A stretch of DNA of 64,000 nucleotides from JAJFJD01 sp965228695 (GTDB taxonomy: Bacteria; Pseudomonadota; Alphaproteobacteria; UBA8366). The stretch is from assembly GCA_965228695.1 (NCBI GenBank), contig CBDDIB010000002.1, forward strand, positions 1,612,001 to 1,676,000, read 5' to 3'. Under the pieces are notes generated by a model. The model had not been told where the DNA came from. It was given only the letters and a program-made list of their open reading frames with translations, and ran no database searches. Shown here piece after piece: positions 47,162-56,249 of the stretch. The position numbers and the translations under genes were made by a program. Position 1 is the stretch's first letter. Each line of letters opens with the position of its first letter.

Positions 47162-47274
47162 TAAGCGTCCGTGATAATTATCCAGATATCTACCATCCGC
47201 ACTTTTGGAACGGTTTCAAAGAAGCGCAGAAGCGTGAATTTCTGGACCATCTTCGGTCGCCAATGGGCGTGTAG
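47158..47274 (+). CDS. Possible small 38-residue protein overlapping the GFA gene
   Basis: A GTG at 47158 overlaps the GFA stop (GTGA) and opens a frame to TAG at 47272. It codes for a hydrophilic peptide with NYPDIYHPHFWNGFKEAQKR, composition unlike random high-GC shadow frames. It could be a coupled small protein or the leftover C-terminus of a decayed gene. No family recognised. The following 263 bases to the enolase-family gene hold no gene. Confidence 0.25.
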   Translation: MISVRDNYPDIYHPHFWNGFKEAQKREFLDHLRSPMGV

Positions 47275-47537
47275 AGCGACACTTTAACGTCAGGTCTCAT
47301 ATTGGCTAAAAGCTGACCTGGGACCGCCGCTGAGCGACTTCCGTTCTTACCTCAATATCCGAAATTAGGTCGGCAATGTCCGCTTTTGCACAAGTTAAGG
47401 CCGCTTTGCCCTCGGGACCGGACAGGACCGGTGCGGTCGCTGGCTTCCGGGTTTGACCCATAGGCGACATTCTAAAAATTCCGCGCTAAGCTTCAAACTA
47501 TCTGTATTTTGGCGCCATCGCCGGCAAGAGAGGTAGC

Positions 47538-48638
47538 ATGCAGTGTGAGCGTTTGACTTTCAAAGGTCTGAGGGCGAGGCCGGTGGTGCTCAAGCTGGAA
47601 CGGCCCGTCGTCGCGCGTATCGCCACGATCATGGACTGGCCGCTCATTCTGATCGACCTATACACCGAAGAAGGCATCGTCGGGCGCAGTTACCTTGAGC
47701 CCTATGTGGTCAAATCGATGCGCTATCTCGTCCCCGCGTTGAATGACTTGGGTGACCTGCTTAAGGGGCGCACCGTTTCGCCCGTCGAAGTCTACGAGGC
47801 CGCACGCAAGTCGCTCCATTTCGTTGGCTATCAAGGTTTGTCGATGATCGCTGTATCCGGGGTGGACATGGCAGCCTGGGACGCTCTGGCAAAAGCGGCG
47901 AATATGCCGCTGTGCGTGTTGTTGGGTGGTTCCGTCGGCCCCGTGGAGGCGTACAACAGCAATGGCCTGTGGCTCAATGAACCGGACGCGGTGGCCGCCG
48001 AGGCCGTGCAACTGCGCGATGAGGGAGGGTTTTCCGGGCTAAAGCTGCGGCTCGGTCGCGAGCGGGTCGAGGACGACTTGGCGACGATCGAGGCGGTACG
48101 CCGCGCGGTGGGGCCGGATATGCAGCTCATGATCGATTTCAATCAAGGGCTGACACTCGCGGAGGCCTTGCAGCGATGCCATATCATCGATGATCTGGGT
48201 CTCGCCTGGATCGAAGAACCAATCGTCTACGATAACCTCGACGGGTTCGCGCAACTCGCCGCCGAGTTAAAGACACCAATTCAGATCGGCGAGAATTTTT
48301 ATGGCCCTCGCGACCTCCAATTGGCGCTCCAAAAGAAGGCCTGCGATTTGGTAATGCCAGACTTCATGCGAATTGGGGGTGTCACGGGTTGGATGAAAGC
48401 GTCAGCGATTGCGGGAGCGGCGGGTATTCCATTGTCCACACACCTCTATCCCGAGGTCGCCGCTCATGTCATGAGAGTGACCGAAACCGCGCATTGGCTA
48501 GAGTGGCAGGATTGGGCGGACCCTCTATTGCAAAAGCCCTACGATATCAGGAACGGCCTACTTCATATTCCCGACGTGCCCGGCGTTGGCATGGAATGGA
48601 ATGAAGATGTGGTCGCAGCAAACCTAGCGGATATTTGA
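47538..48638 (+). CDS. Mandelate racemase/muconate-lactonizing enzyme family protein (enolase superfamily)
   Basis: 366 residues. N-terminal capping domain and TIM-barrel. Catalytic features of the mandelate racemase subgroup: Lys in GLKLRLGRE (K-x-R), metal ligands Asp in MIDFNQG, Glu in WIEEPI and Glu in QIGENFYG, and the general-base His in STHLYPEVAAHVM. It abstracts a proton next to a carboxylate in racemisation or sugar-acid dehydration; the substrate is unknown. SD AGAGAGG before ATG 47538. A SelA-like gene follows after 12 bases. Confidence 0.9.
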   Translation: MQCERLTFKGLRARPVVLKLERPVVARIATIMDWPLILIDLYTEEGIVGRSYLEPYVVKSMRYLVPALNDLGDLLKGRTVSPVEVYEAARKSLHFVGYQGLSMIAVSGVDMAAWDALAKAANMPLCVLLGGSVGPVEAYNSNGLWLNEPDAVAAEAVQLRDEGGFSGLKLRLGRERVEDDLATIEAVRRAVGPDMQLMIDFNQGLTLAEALQRCHIIDDLGLAWIEEPIVYDNLDGFAQLAAELKTPIQIGENFYGPRDLQLALQKKACDLVMPDFMRIGGVTGWMKASAIAGAAGIPLSTHLYPEVAAHVMRVTETAHWLEWQDWADPLLQKPYDIRNGLLHIPDVPGVGMEWNEDVVAANLADI

Positions 48639-48650
48639 CTACGGCGCCGT

Positions 48651-49757
48651 ATGACCCAGACGGACAAATCCGCAGCACACCACATCATCAATGCGCGCGG
48701 GCCCTTCACGCCGCTCGGCGTCTCCCGTTCCCCGGAACCGGTTGCGTCCGCCGTTTCTCAAGCACTCCAAAACTTCGCGGACATTTCGGTGCTTCAAGAT
48801 GCTGTGGACACGGCATTGCGGGAGCATGCCGGATCGGAGGCGGGGACTGTTGTGCATTGTGCCGCGGCGGGGATAACCCTTGCCATCGCGGCGGCCATGA
48901 CCGGATCAGATCCGGCGCGAGTCGCGGCTCTACCCTCTACGGCCGGCCTTCGAAATCGCGTCGTCCTTCCCGCGGGTCACGCCGTGAACTACGGCCATTC
49001 GTTAGAGCAGGCGATCAGGCTCGCAGGTGCGATCCCGGTCTTCGCCGGCGATGCTGCCGGTTGCCCAACATCGAAAATCGCGCAGGAGATCAGTCATCCA
49101 GATACTTGCTGCTTGCTGCTTGTTGTCTCTCGTCTGACCCAAGGAGAACCTGTCGATTTCGAGGCCGCAATCACGGCCGCGCACGAAACCAATGTCCCCG
49201 TGGTGACCGATGGGGCTGCACAGATTTTCCGGGTCCGCCAACTCATCGCGGCCGGGACCGATCTGCTGATCGTCAGTGGACAGAAGTATCTGGAAAGTCC
49301 GACTGCAGGCCTCGTGTTCGGCCGGTCCGATTTGGTTGCAGGCGTAAGAGCGCAGGAAAAGGGCATTGGCCGGGGCATGAAAGCGTCGAAGGAAGCTTTG
49401 TGTGGCGTTCTCGAGGCACTTGAGCAATGGACGCAAAGAAATGAACGGTCCTGGGCCGATCTTCAGGCCGATAAGGTTGCCCGCCTTATCGAAAGGCTTA
49501 GCCACCTGGAGGGGGTCGTCGCGGCGAGCGTACCGGATCCAACAGGCGCGCCATTTCCCCGTGCTCGTTTGAAAATCGATCCTTCGCGTACGCGCCGCAC
49601 CGCAGCCAAGGTAGTGGACGAGTTGAAGGCAGGCACGCCGCCGATCTGGGTTATGGATCATCGCGTCGCTAGTGATGAAATCTTACTTGAGCTGGTACCG
49701 CTTAGACCCAACGAACTGGACGTACTGTCCGCGCGGCTACTTGAGGTTTTGAGCTAA
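48651..49757 (+). CDS. SelA-like PLP-dependent enzyme
   Basis: 368 residues of the fold-type I PLP group that contains SelA and D-glucosaminate-6-phosphate ammonia-lyase. It opens INARGPFTPLGVSRSPEPV (compare the N-x-x-G-T start of SelA-like proteins). The cofactor Asp is probably in VVTDGAAQIFR and the Schiff-base Lys in LIVSGQKYLESPTAGLVFG near residue 210. It lacks SelA length and N-terminal domain, so it is not the selenocysteine synthase for the selenoprotein in this window. It probably acts as a lyase in a sugar-acid or amino-acid pathway with the adjacent enolase-family enzyme. Confidence 0.75.
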   Translation: MTQTDKSAAHHIINARGPFTPLGVSRSPEPVASAVSQALQNFADISVLQDAVDTALREHAGSEAGTVVHCAAAGITLAIAAAMTGSDPARVAALPSTAGLRNRVVLPAGHAVNYGHSLEQAIRLAGAIPVFAGDAAGCPTSKIAQEISHPDTCCLLLVVSRLTQGEPVDFEAAITAAHETNVPVVTDGAAQIFRVRQLIAAGTDLLIVSGQKYLESPTAGLVFGRSDLVAGVRAQEKGIGRGMKASKEALCGVLEALEQWTQRNERSWADLQADKVARLIERLSHLEGVVAASVPDPTGAPFPRARLKIDPSRTRRTAAKVVDELKAGTPPIWVMDHRVASDEILLELVPLRPNELDVLSARLLEVLS

Positions 49758-49911
49758 TCGGTTGGTGCTGCTTGCGGCTATGATTCTTAACCAGCCATAC
49801 CAACCCAATAATGGATTTTTGATATGATGTTTCACGCGGAACGTACCAACGCATCATGCGAGCGCCAACCGCTTGGCAACCAATACAATTCGGACACGGG
49901 CATATACGATC

Positions 49912-51111
49912 ATGCATCAACTTAAAATTCCGGCCGTCTTCATGCGGGGCGGCACGTCGAATGCGATTGTCTTCAAGCAACGTGACCTGCCCGAAGACCG
50001 GTCGCTGTGGCCGGAGATTTTTCGGGCCGCGCAAGGCAGTCCCGATCCATTCGGGCGGCAGCTTAACGGCATGGGCGGCGGGATTTCCTCGCTCTCGAAG
50101 ATTTGTGTGATCGGTCCCCCGAGCCGTGACGACGCGGACATCGACTACACCTTTGCGCAAGTCGGCGTGCGCAACGACAAGGTCACGTTCAACGGCAATT
50201 GCGGCAACATGTCCTCGGCCATGGGCCCCTTTGCCGTCGACGAAGGTTTCGTTCAAGCAAGCGGCGATAAGGCCCGGGTCCGGATTTACAACACCAATAC
50301 GAAAAAGATCATCATCTCCCAATTCGATATGGATAACGGTCGCGCCCGCATCGATGGCGACTATGTGATGCCCGGCGTCGATGATCCCGGCAGCAAGGTG
50401 CGTTTGGATTTTCTGGAACCTGGCGGCGCCGGTACGGGTAAACTGCTGCCGACCGGCAACGTGATCGATATCTTGGATATTCCGGGGCTGGGTCATGTCG
50501 AAGCTTCGATCGTCGATGCCGCCAATCCGACCGTGTTCGTCGACGCCTCGGCAATCGGACTCGTGGGCACGGAGCTGCCCGCCGATATCGATGCGATGAC
50601 CGACGTGATGGAGAAACTCGAAGCCGTCCGTCGCCATAGCGGTGTCCTGGCGGGGCTCGCCGGGTCGGCCGATGAAATGGCATCGAAACCCACGGCGATC
50701 TCGCCGGGGTTTGTCGCCGCGGCGCAGGAGTCGCCCATCCTGACGGGCGACGTGATTGCCGAAGCGGATGGCGACTTGGTCTGTCGTATCGTCTCCTCGG
50801 GGAATGTCCACCGGGCCTTGCCGGGCACGCGCTCAATCTGCACGGCGGTGGCGTCGCGCATTAAGGGCACGGTCGTCCATCGCGTGGCGCGCCCGGTCGA
50901 GGATCCGTCGGCCGATATCCGGATCATGCAGCCGTCCGGCGTGATCGTGCTTGCCGCCGATGTCGTCGAAGAGGATGGCCGGCCGTTTGCCCGGTCGGCC
51001 ACGATTTACCGGACGCAACGACGCTTGTTCGAAGGCTTCGTTTGTGTGCCGGCGTCGAAAGTGCCGAATTTCGTCGTCCATACAAAGCAACACGCGTCGG
51101 CTGCCGAATAA
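49912..51111 (+). CDS. PrpF/4-oxalomesaconate-tautomerase family isomerase
   Basis: 399 residues. Diagnostic PrpF marks are KIPAVFMRGGTSNAIVFK at the start, GGGISSLSKICVIGP, NGNCGNMSSAMGPFAVDEG (active-site Cys near residue 100) and AISPGFVAAAQESP. Members isomerise tricarboxylic or dicarboxylic double bonds such as 2-methylaconitate or 4-oxalomesaconate. ATG 49912 is preferred over TTG 49873. It lies 154 bases after the SelA-like gene on the same strand and may serve the same catabolic route. Confidence 0.87.
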   Translation: MHQLKIPAVFMRGGTSNAIVFKQRDLPEDRSLWPEIFRAAQGSPDPFGRQLNGMGGGISSLSKICVIGPPSRDDADIDYTFAQVGVRNDKVTFNGNCGNMSSAMGPFAVDEGFVQASGDKARVRIYNTNTKKIIISQFDMDNGRARIDGDYVMPGVDDPGSKVRLDFLEPGGAGTGKLLPTGNVIDILDIPGLGHVEASIVDAANPTVFVDASAIGLVGTELPADIDAMTDVMEKLEAVRRHSGVLAGLAGSADEMASKPTAISPGFVAAAQESPILTGDVIAEADGDLVCRIVSSGNVHRALPGTRSICTAVASRIKGTVVHRVARPVEDPSADIRIMQPSGVIVLAADVVEEDGRPFARSATIYRTQRRLFEGFVCVPASKVPNFVVHTKQHASAAE

Positions 51112-51136
51112 CGCCGCATCCGCCGGGGCCGCCCGC

Positions 51137-51373
51137 CTAGTTTGCCGGCTTGACTCGGATCTTGTTCTTTTTCAGCCGGCTGCCGTGGAGTTCCTTGATG
51201 GCGATTTCGGCTTCGTGTTCCAACGCCATCTCCACGAATCCGAAGCCTTTCGAGGTTCCGGTCTTGGCATCGAGCACGAGGTCGCAGGCTTTGATATTGC
51301 CGTGCGCCTTGAACAGCTTGGCAAGCTCGTCCTCGCTGAGGTCGCGCGGCAGGTTGAGGACGATAAGCTTCAT
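51137..51373 (-). CDS. Small RNA-binding protein (single RRM domain)
   Basis: 78 residues, one RNA recognition motif: RNP2 as LIVLNL at the start and RNP1 as KGFGFVEM near residue 47, followed by the closing SRLKKNKIRVKPAN. Such small bacterial RRM proteins bind single-stranded RNA, often in cold or stress responses. Start at ATG 51373, which gives the standard length; the frame is open upstream to 51571 but that part looks unrelated. Confidence 0.88.
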   Translation of the reverse strand: MKLIVLNLPRDLSEDELAKLFKAHGNIKACDLVLDAKTGTSKGFGFVEMALEHEAEIAIKELHGSRLKKNKIRVKPAN

Positions 51374-51570
51374 GGCGGCTCCGGGGCACTGATGAACGAA
51401 GAACGAGACCCTCCATATCATGCAGGTTTCACCGGCGCCAGAAGCCGCAGAAACCATCCGCGCATGTTCGATCTCCAGCCGGCGACGTAACCGCCGGTCC
51501 GTTATGGCCGCTTCGAAAATTTGTGTATCGTAATCGGTGTACTCACCAAATTTTCCCTGGGGCGATCTCA

Positions 51571-52128
51571 ATGCGCACGCTCAAATACTTTTTTGTCCTC
51601 ATCGCCATTGGATGCGCCGCGCCCGCGCCCAGCCGTGCGGCCGAAATCGTGCGCAGCGCTTTGCAAATAGCGGCCATACCTATTCGGGGCGTCACGCTTG
51701 CAACGCCGCCAAAGGAAGCGTTTGACCGCCTTCTCGCGGCGGGCTATCGCTCGGGAAAGGTGAAGACCTACGCGGACTGGAAGGGGCGCGAGCTGGCCTT
51801 CGAACGCGGCGGCCCCGGCGCGCCGGAAGGTGAGTCCTGGATCACGCTCGCCCGCCACAAAGGACAGCTGACCCAGATAACCGAGCAGGCCAACCAGCCC
51901 CGGAAACGCTTTGACGCGGTTGCGGAGATCGGCGCCGTTCAACGCCATTTTAAGATCAAGCGCGACAACCGGAAGTGCCGTGCCGACGCTCACGGCGCGG
52001 GACACTGCCGCGTTCAGGACACTGACAAGGCCACGGACGTGGACCTTGTCTTCGGCATGCAGGTGCTGTCGATCACCATGAACCGCTACGCGACCCGCAA
52101 GAAGGCTTACAAAGAGTCGCTTCGGTAG
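51571..52128 (+). CDS. Hypothetical secreted protein
   Basis: 185 residues. N-terminal signal peptide (MRTLKYFFVLIAIGCAAPA, cleavage likely after SRAA near residue 24). The mature part has GVTLATPPKEAFDRLLAAGY, a pattern seen in small periplasmic proteins of this type, then a basic segment with two Cys (CRADAHGAGHC near residues 144-154), and the tail TMNRYATRKKAYKESLR. No family or function recognised. Start ATG 51571 fits the signal peptide; 197 bases separate it from the divergent RRM gene. Confidence 0.65.
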   Translation: MRTLKYFFVLIAIGCAAPAPSRAAEIVRSALQIAAIPIRGVTLATPPKEAFDRLLAAGYRSGKVKTYADWKGRELAFERGGPGAPEGESWITLARHKGQLTQITEQANQPRKRFDAVAEIGAVQRHFKIKRDNRKCRADAHGAGHCRVQDTDKATDVDLVFGMQVLSITMNRYATRKKAYKESLR

Positions 52129-52252
52129 GCGGTGCGGGCGAGCGCCGGCCACGCAGCCAGTTCGTCCGCCGCGTGTTGCGGGCTTGCGATGCTCAGACCA
52201 ATTACAGGACTGCAACCTGAGACCCACGGGGCAACAATGTCAGGAGCGGCAT

Positions 52253-52612
52253 TCACTTGGAACGATTTGGTGTCAAGTCAGTTAGATGCCAACCCGACCC
52301 CAAATCGTAATGGCGAACGGAACAATCGTCGATTAGGTCGGCATAACCCGATGGAAGATATGAGCTTTGCCAATCATCGCCGAATCGGACTTTGACAGCG
52401 GTTAGATCTTCCCAAACAGAGGCGAATACGAAGAGGTCTTCGCCCCCGGCGACACTCGACCCAAAGAAGTATCCCAAGTTGCCGTGTTCGTTCCGGACCA
52501 CATCGACGGACGTCGTGGCGAACTTCTGCGCCAGTTCATCCCGGCGACCGTGCTTGGCCCGTGCCGTGAATAGCCGCAAAACGGGTCCGTTTGATGCAAT
52601 GTCCTGCTGCAT
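52253..52612 (-). CDS. Antibiotic biosynthesis monooxygenase (ABM)-like domain protein
   Basis: 119 residues resembling the dimeric alpha-beta barrel fold: PVLRLFTARAKHGRRDELAQ, ATTSVDVVRNEHGNLGYFFG and DLFVFASVWEDLTAVKVRFG match the ABM pattern of beta strand, helix and closing strands. Role unknown; members act as small oxygenases, heme-binding or stress proteins. ATG 52612 is chosen since relatives start just before the first strand and GAGG precedes it; an in-frame ATG at 52768 would add 52 residues with no family likeness. Confidence 0.6.
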   Translation of the reverse strand: MQQDIASNGPVLRLFTARAKHGRRDELAQKFATTSVDVVRNEHGNLGYFFGSSVAGGEDLFVFASVWEDLTAVKVRFGDDWQSSYLPSGYADLIDDCSVRHYDLGSGWHLTDLTPNRSK

Positions 52613-52981
52613 GCGCGTATGCCTCGGGTGTTCGAATTCGTGTGCGTGTGTGTCGATGGCTTCGGCAAATTCAAGAATGTGCCGTCGCACGCTATGGCAA
52701 ACGGCATCATCGCGAAAATAATAATGTGTGATGGACTGATCGGAATTCGAGATGGGAAAACTTCGCAAACAGTACTATCGACCCATTTCGAGCAATGGCC
52801 GTTGCATCGCTCCTGGCTACGACCGGCAATTCAGGCGGGCGAGAGGAGTGGCCACCGATGACCCATGGTGATTGCCAAACCTGATCCGCTTGTAACAATC
52901 GCCCTCGAACGGGTTAGAATACACGAGGGGGAAAATTCCCTGTGTCGGGTGTTTGGCTATCGCGGGACAAGGGTGAGGCAT

Positions 52982-53095
52982 ATGCCTACAAAGCGCCGTA
53001 AAACCGGGAAAGGTCCTTTACAGTCTTGGATATCGCTGTGGCCGCTCGCCTTGGCGGTGATCCTACTGGCCGCTTTTCTGTACATGGCTTCTTGA
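52982..53095 (+). CDS. Possible small membrane protein
   Basis: 37 residues: basic start MPTKRRKTGKGPLQSW and then one membrane helix ISLWPLALAVILLAAFLYMA. SD-like GTGAGG lies just upstream of ATG 52982. Its shape is that of a real small membrane protein (positive inside, single helix). It precedes the MAPEG gene by 91 bases on the same strand. No family assigned. Confidence 0.4.
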   Translation: MPTKRRKTGKGPLQSWISLWPLALAVILLAAFLYMAS

Positions 53096-53186
53096 GGGGC
53101 TAAAGTGAATGGTCCGCTTGCGCTCGTGGGCGCGTGGCAAGCGCATGCGGCGGCGAGCCCGCATCGTTCCAATTCGAGGAGATTCA

Positions 53187-53585
53187 ATGACAACCGATCT
53201 GTACATGCTTGCCCTGGCTGCCGGGATCACCATCGTGATGTGGTTGCCATACATCCTGGCGCATATCGTGAATGTCGGCATGGCGGCGGCGCTCACCTAC
53301 AGGGCGGACGATGAACCGCTGCCCGCGTGGGCGGCGCGCGCAAAAAAGGCACATTACAATGCGATCGAGAACTTGGTGCCGTTCGCTGCCCTCGTCGTCG
53401 TGGCTCATCTCACGGGCGCGGCCAACGAGGCGACCGCGGCGGCGGCGGTCACCTATTTCTGGGCAAGGCTGGCGCATTACGGGTTGTACGTTGCCGGCAT
53501 CCCGTTCGGGCGGACCATAACCTTCGCCGTCGGATGGTTGGCGATGGCATACATCCTTTGGCAAATCGTCACCGCGGGCGCGTAA
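53187..53585 (+). CDS. MAPEG-family membrane protein
   Basis: 132 residues with four membrane helices. It carries the MAPEG marks RAKKAHYNAIENLVPFAALV and ARLAHYGLYVAGIPFGRTI. Members are glutathione-linked membrane enzymes of the MGST/eicosanoid type; bacterial roles are mostly unknown. ATG 53187 with SD CGAGGAGA. Convergent with the ASST-like gene, with 13 bases between the stops. Confidence 0.88.
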   Translation: MTTDLYMLALAAGITIVMWLPYILAHIVNVGMAAALTYRADDEPLPAWAARAKKAHYNAIENLVPFAALVVVAHLTGAANEATAAAAVTYFWARLAHYGLYVAGIPFGRTITFAVGWLAMAYILWQIVTAGA

Positions 53586-53598
53586 GGCGTCCGGAAAC

Positions 53599-54708
53599 TT
53601 AAATTGAAACGCGGTTGCGGATTTCCGGCGAGTCGACGGCGTAGCGATAGGCCCGGAACATCATATTGGTATGTCCGTCGCCGCCGGGATTGGGGTCGAA
53701 AAACGGCGAAATGTATTCCCATGCTATGTCGTTCTCCGGCGTCACTTCGAAGACACGCCCCCACTGACCTTCGCAGATCAAGGTGTTGCCGCTGCTCAAC
53801 CGCTGCGCGCCGCTGATGTGCGGGCTGAAGAATGTGTATGGCGGCGAGCCGCGGTAGGACCAAACGGTTTTTCGCGTCTCCGGATCCAGTTCGATGACGC
53901 GGGAGAAGGGATTTTCTCCACCGTGGATCCCGTTGGCGAACAGCAGGATATTGCCGTTGTCGAGCATCTGGCAGTCATGCTGGTGCCCCCAGGAATCGTC
54001 CCGGTGTTCCCATCTGAATTTTTTGGTTTCCCGGTCGATGATCGCGATCATATTCAAGCGGCGAAAACTGATCATCACGTCGCCGTTCGGCAACGGGGCG
54101 CAGGCATTCGCATGCGCGAACTCGTTCCGGAAGCACCGCGCGCACATCGGGTAGCGGTTCAACGCCATGTCGGAATGGGCATGCCACTCCCACACGACCT
54201 CGCCGTCGGGGGTCACTTCATGTAGGTAGTCCCCATAAATCAAACCATTGAATTCGGTGCCCGGCTGGCCGCCAAGAACCTGCTTCGCCGCGGCGTCCGG
54301 CATGATCTCCCAACCCAGATACAACGTGTTGCCGTTCGCGAGACGCCGGCAGTCGTGGTGCTGATCCCAGTTGACATGCTCCCACAGGACGTTCCCGTCC
54401 CAGTCGATTTCGCGGAGAACTCCCCCGCGCCCGCCCCGCAACGGCGGGCCTTCACCGCCTTCGAACCGTGAGTGCTGCTCGCCGTTATAGGAACTCTTGT
54501 CTTCCGGCTCGCCGCTCCAGAGCAGGTTGCCGTTTTCCATGAGATAGACCTGATTGCCCGGCACGAGCGGGAAGTGCCACTCATGCAGGACTTCGCCGTT
54601 CATGCCGACCAGATACGCGGCTTTTCCGCGCAACCGAACGATCAGTGTAACGCCGGGTGTCGCCCGAAGCCGATCGTGTTCCAGGACTCCCACATCGCGA
54701 TATCGCAT
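53599..54708 (-). CDS. Aryl-sulfate sulfotransferase (ASST)-like beta-propeller protein
   Basis: 369 residues. Repeating blade motifs with Asn-Gly turns (VYLMENGNLLWSGEPED, REIDWDGNVLWEH, CRRLANGNTLYLGW, CQMLDNGNILLFANG, QRLSSGNTLICEGQWGRVFE) typify the ASST family six-bladed propeller. The catalytic His of ASST is a conserved single residue in the propeller centre; candidates are the His in WDQHHDCRR and GHQHDCQML. There is no obvious signal peptide, whereas classical ASST is periplasmic, so sulfotransfer is uncertain. Confidence 0.72.
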   Translation of the reverse strand: MRYRDVGVLEHDRLRATPGVTLIVRLRGKAAYLVGMNGEVLHEWHFPLVPGNQVYLMENGNLLWSGEPEDKSSYNGEQHSRFEGGEGPPLRGGRGGVLREIDWDGNVLWEHVNWDQHHDCRRLANGNTLYLGWEIMPDAAAKQVLGGQPGTEFNGLIYGDYLHEVTPDGEVVWEWHAHSDMALNRYPMCARCFRNEFAHANACAPLPNGDVMISFRRLNMIAIIDRETKKFRWEHRDDSWGHQHDCQMLDNGNILLFANGIHGGENPFSRVIELDPETRKTVWSYRGSPPYTFFSPHISGAQRLSSGNTLICEGQWGRVFEVTPENDIAWEYISPFFDPNPGGDGHTNMMFRAYRYAVDSPEIRNRVSI

Positions 54709-54818
54709 TCAAATCCCCATTACTCGATGTTCTCAATGGTTCGATCCAGGGCGCCACGGAGTCAATTTTCGGCCGCACCCACCGCCGCCCCGGACAGCCG
54801 CCCCGCCGATGGCGTTCC

Positions 54819-55958
54819 CTACGACAACAGGTGTTTGGCGATGTTCAGCAGGTGGATTTGGCTCGTGCCCTCGTACACCCTGAAGGCCCGCACGTCGCGG
54901 TAGAAGCGCTCTATTCCCGTGCCCTTGACGTAGCCCGCGCCGCCGAAAATCTGCACCGCCTTGTCGGCGACCCGGCCGCACATCTCGGTCGAATAGTATT
55001 TGCAGAGGCTGACATCCATGGTGACGTCCTCGCCGCGGTCGCGCTTTCGCGCGGTCTCGAGAATCAAGGCGCGCGTGGCTTCGATCTCGACCTTGCACTC
55101 CGCCAACATGGCTTGGACCAGCTGGAACTCGCCGATAGCCTTGTCGAACTGCCGGCGCTCCTTGGCATGGGCGATGGCATCGTCGAGCATGCGGATGGCG
55201 GGGCCGGTGGAGAGTGCCGACAGGTTGATACGCTGCTTGTTGAGCGCCTTCATCACGGACCGGAAGCCCATGCCCTCGACGCCGCCGAGGACGGCATCGT
55301 CGGGCACGAAGGCATCGTCGAGATAAACCTCGCCGATCGGCGCGCCTTCCTGTCCCATCTTGGGGGTCGAGCCACTGGTGCTCAGGCCTTCGGTGCCGCG
55401 TTCGATCACGAAGGCCGTGACCCCCTTGCCGCCGCGCTCGCCCTCGGTCCGGGCGAAGATCGTGAACAGGTCGGCGATGGGCGCCAAGGTGATGTATCGT
55501 TTCGAGCCATTGATGCGGTATCCGCCGTCGACCTTTTCCGCCCGGGTCTTCAGGGCGGTGGCGTCGGAGCCGGCGGTTTCCTCGGTCAGCGCCAGGCAGC
55601 CGATCAAGTCGCCGCTGGCGAGCCCCGGGAGGTAGCGCTGTTTCTGTTCTTCCGTGCCGTCGCGGATGATGCATTCCGACCCGATGCCGGCGTTCTGCCC
55701 GCCATAGACGCGAAAGGCGACGGAGCATTGCGTGAACTCCATGAAGGCGATGGCCAGTTCTTCGGATGTCATGCCGGCCCCGCCATACGCCTCGGGGATG
55801 CTCCATCCGAAACTGCCAAGCTGCTTGAGCTTCTCGATTACATCTTCCGGAATGCGATCCTCGGCCTCGACGCGATCCTCGTTGGGAATGGCGACCTCTT
55901 TGACGAAGGTCCGAATCTGATCGACCAATGCGTCGAAGGTTTCCTGATCACGGATCAT
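54819..55958 (-). CDS. Acyl-CoA dehydrogenase
   Basis: 379 residues, full-length family member. N-terminal helical domain, GCLALTEETAGSDATALKTRA in the FAD/substrate region, QFDKAIGEFQLVQAMLAE, and the C-terminal IFGGAGYVKGTGIERFYRDV with catalytic Glu in RVYEGTSQIHLLNIA. It oxidises an acyl-CoA to the 2-enoyl-CoA, passing electrons to ETF. Start at ATG 55958 (MIRDQETFDALV); the frame extends upstream to 56090 with unrelated sequence. Located 110 bases upstream of the ASST-like gene on the same strand. Confidence 0.92.
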   Translation of the reverse strand: MIRDQETFDALVDQIRTFVKEVAIPNEDRVEAEDRIPEDVIEKLKQLGSFGWSIPEAYGGAGMTSEELAIAFMEFTQCSVAFRVYGGQNAGIGSECIIRDGTEEQKQRYLPGLASGDLIGCLALTEETAGSDATALKTRAEKVDGGYRINGSKRYITLAPIADLFTIFARTEGERGGKGVTAFVIERGTEGLSTSGSTPKMGQEGAPIGEVYLDDAFVPDDAVLGGVEGMGFRSVMKALNKQRINLSALSTGPAIRMLDDAIAHAKERRQFDKAIGEFQLVQAMLAECKVEIEATRALILETARKRDRGEDVTMDVSLCKYYSTEMCGRVADKAVQIFGGAGYVKGTGIERFYRDVRAFRVYEGTSQIHLLNIAKHLLS

Positions 55959-56249
55959 GGCGCCATTTCCCCGGTTGATGTGTCGGCCGCTGGACACGCA
56001 AGGTAGGCGGTGGAGGAAAATTGTACAACATTCCCGTAACTTAAGGCGCTTTCCCGGCGCGCGGCATGGTCCGGCGTTACCCGAGATCAAGACCCGCTTG
56101 CGGAAATTCGGTCATAGGAATTTGTTCTTAATGATCGGACCCTTGGCAAGTAGTACGTCAAAATCATATCAGTTAAGCTGTCCCCGTATCTTTCGGCCAC
56201 ATGCAGCAGCATTTGCGCGGTCTCCACCGCAACAATCGATTGATCTGAA

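Noticed and set aside
48651..49757. SelA-like gene as the selenocysteine synthase for the selenoprotein
   Set aside because: It is too short, lacks the SelA N-terminal domain and sits in a sugar-acid-type cassette without selB or selC; only the fold is shared.
49828..49843. TGTTTCACGCGGAACG resembling a ParB parS site
   Set aside because: It matches only about 13 of 16 positions, breaks the palindrome and lies alone in front of a catabolic gene, far from parAB or oriC genes.
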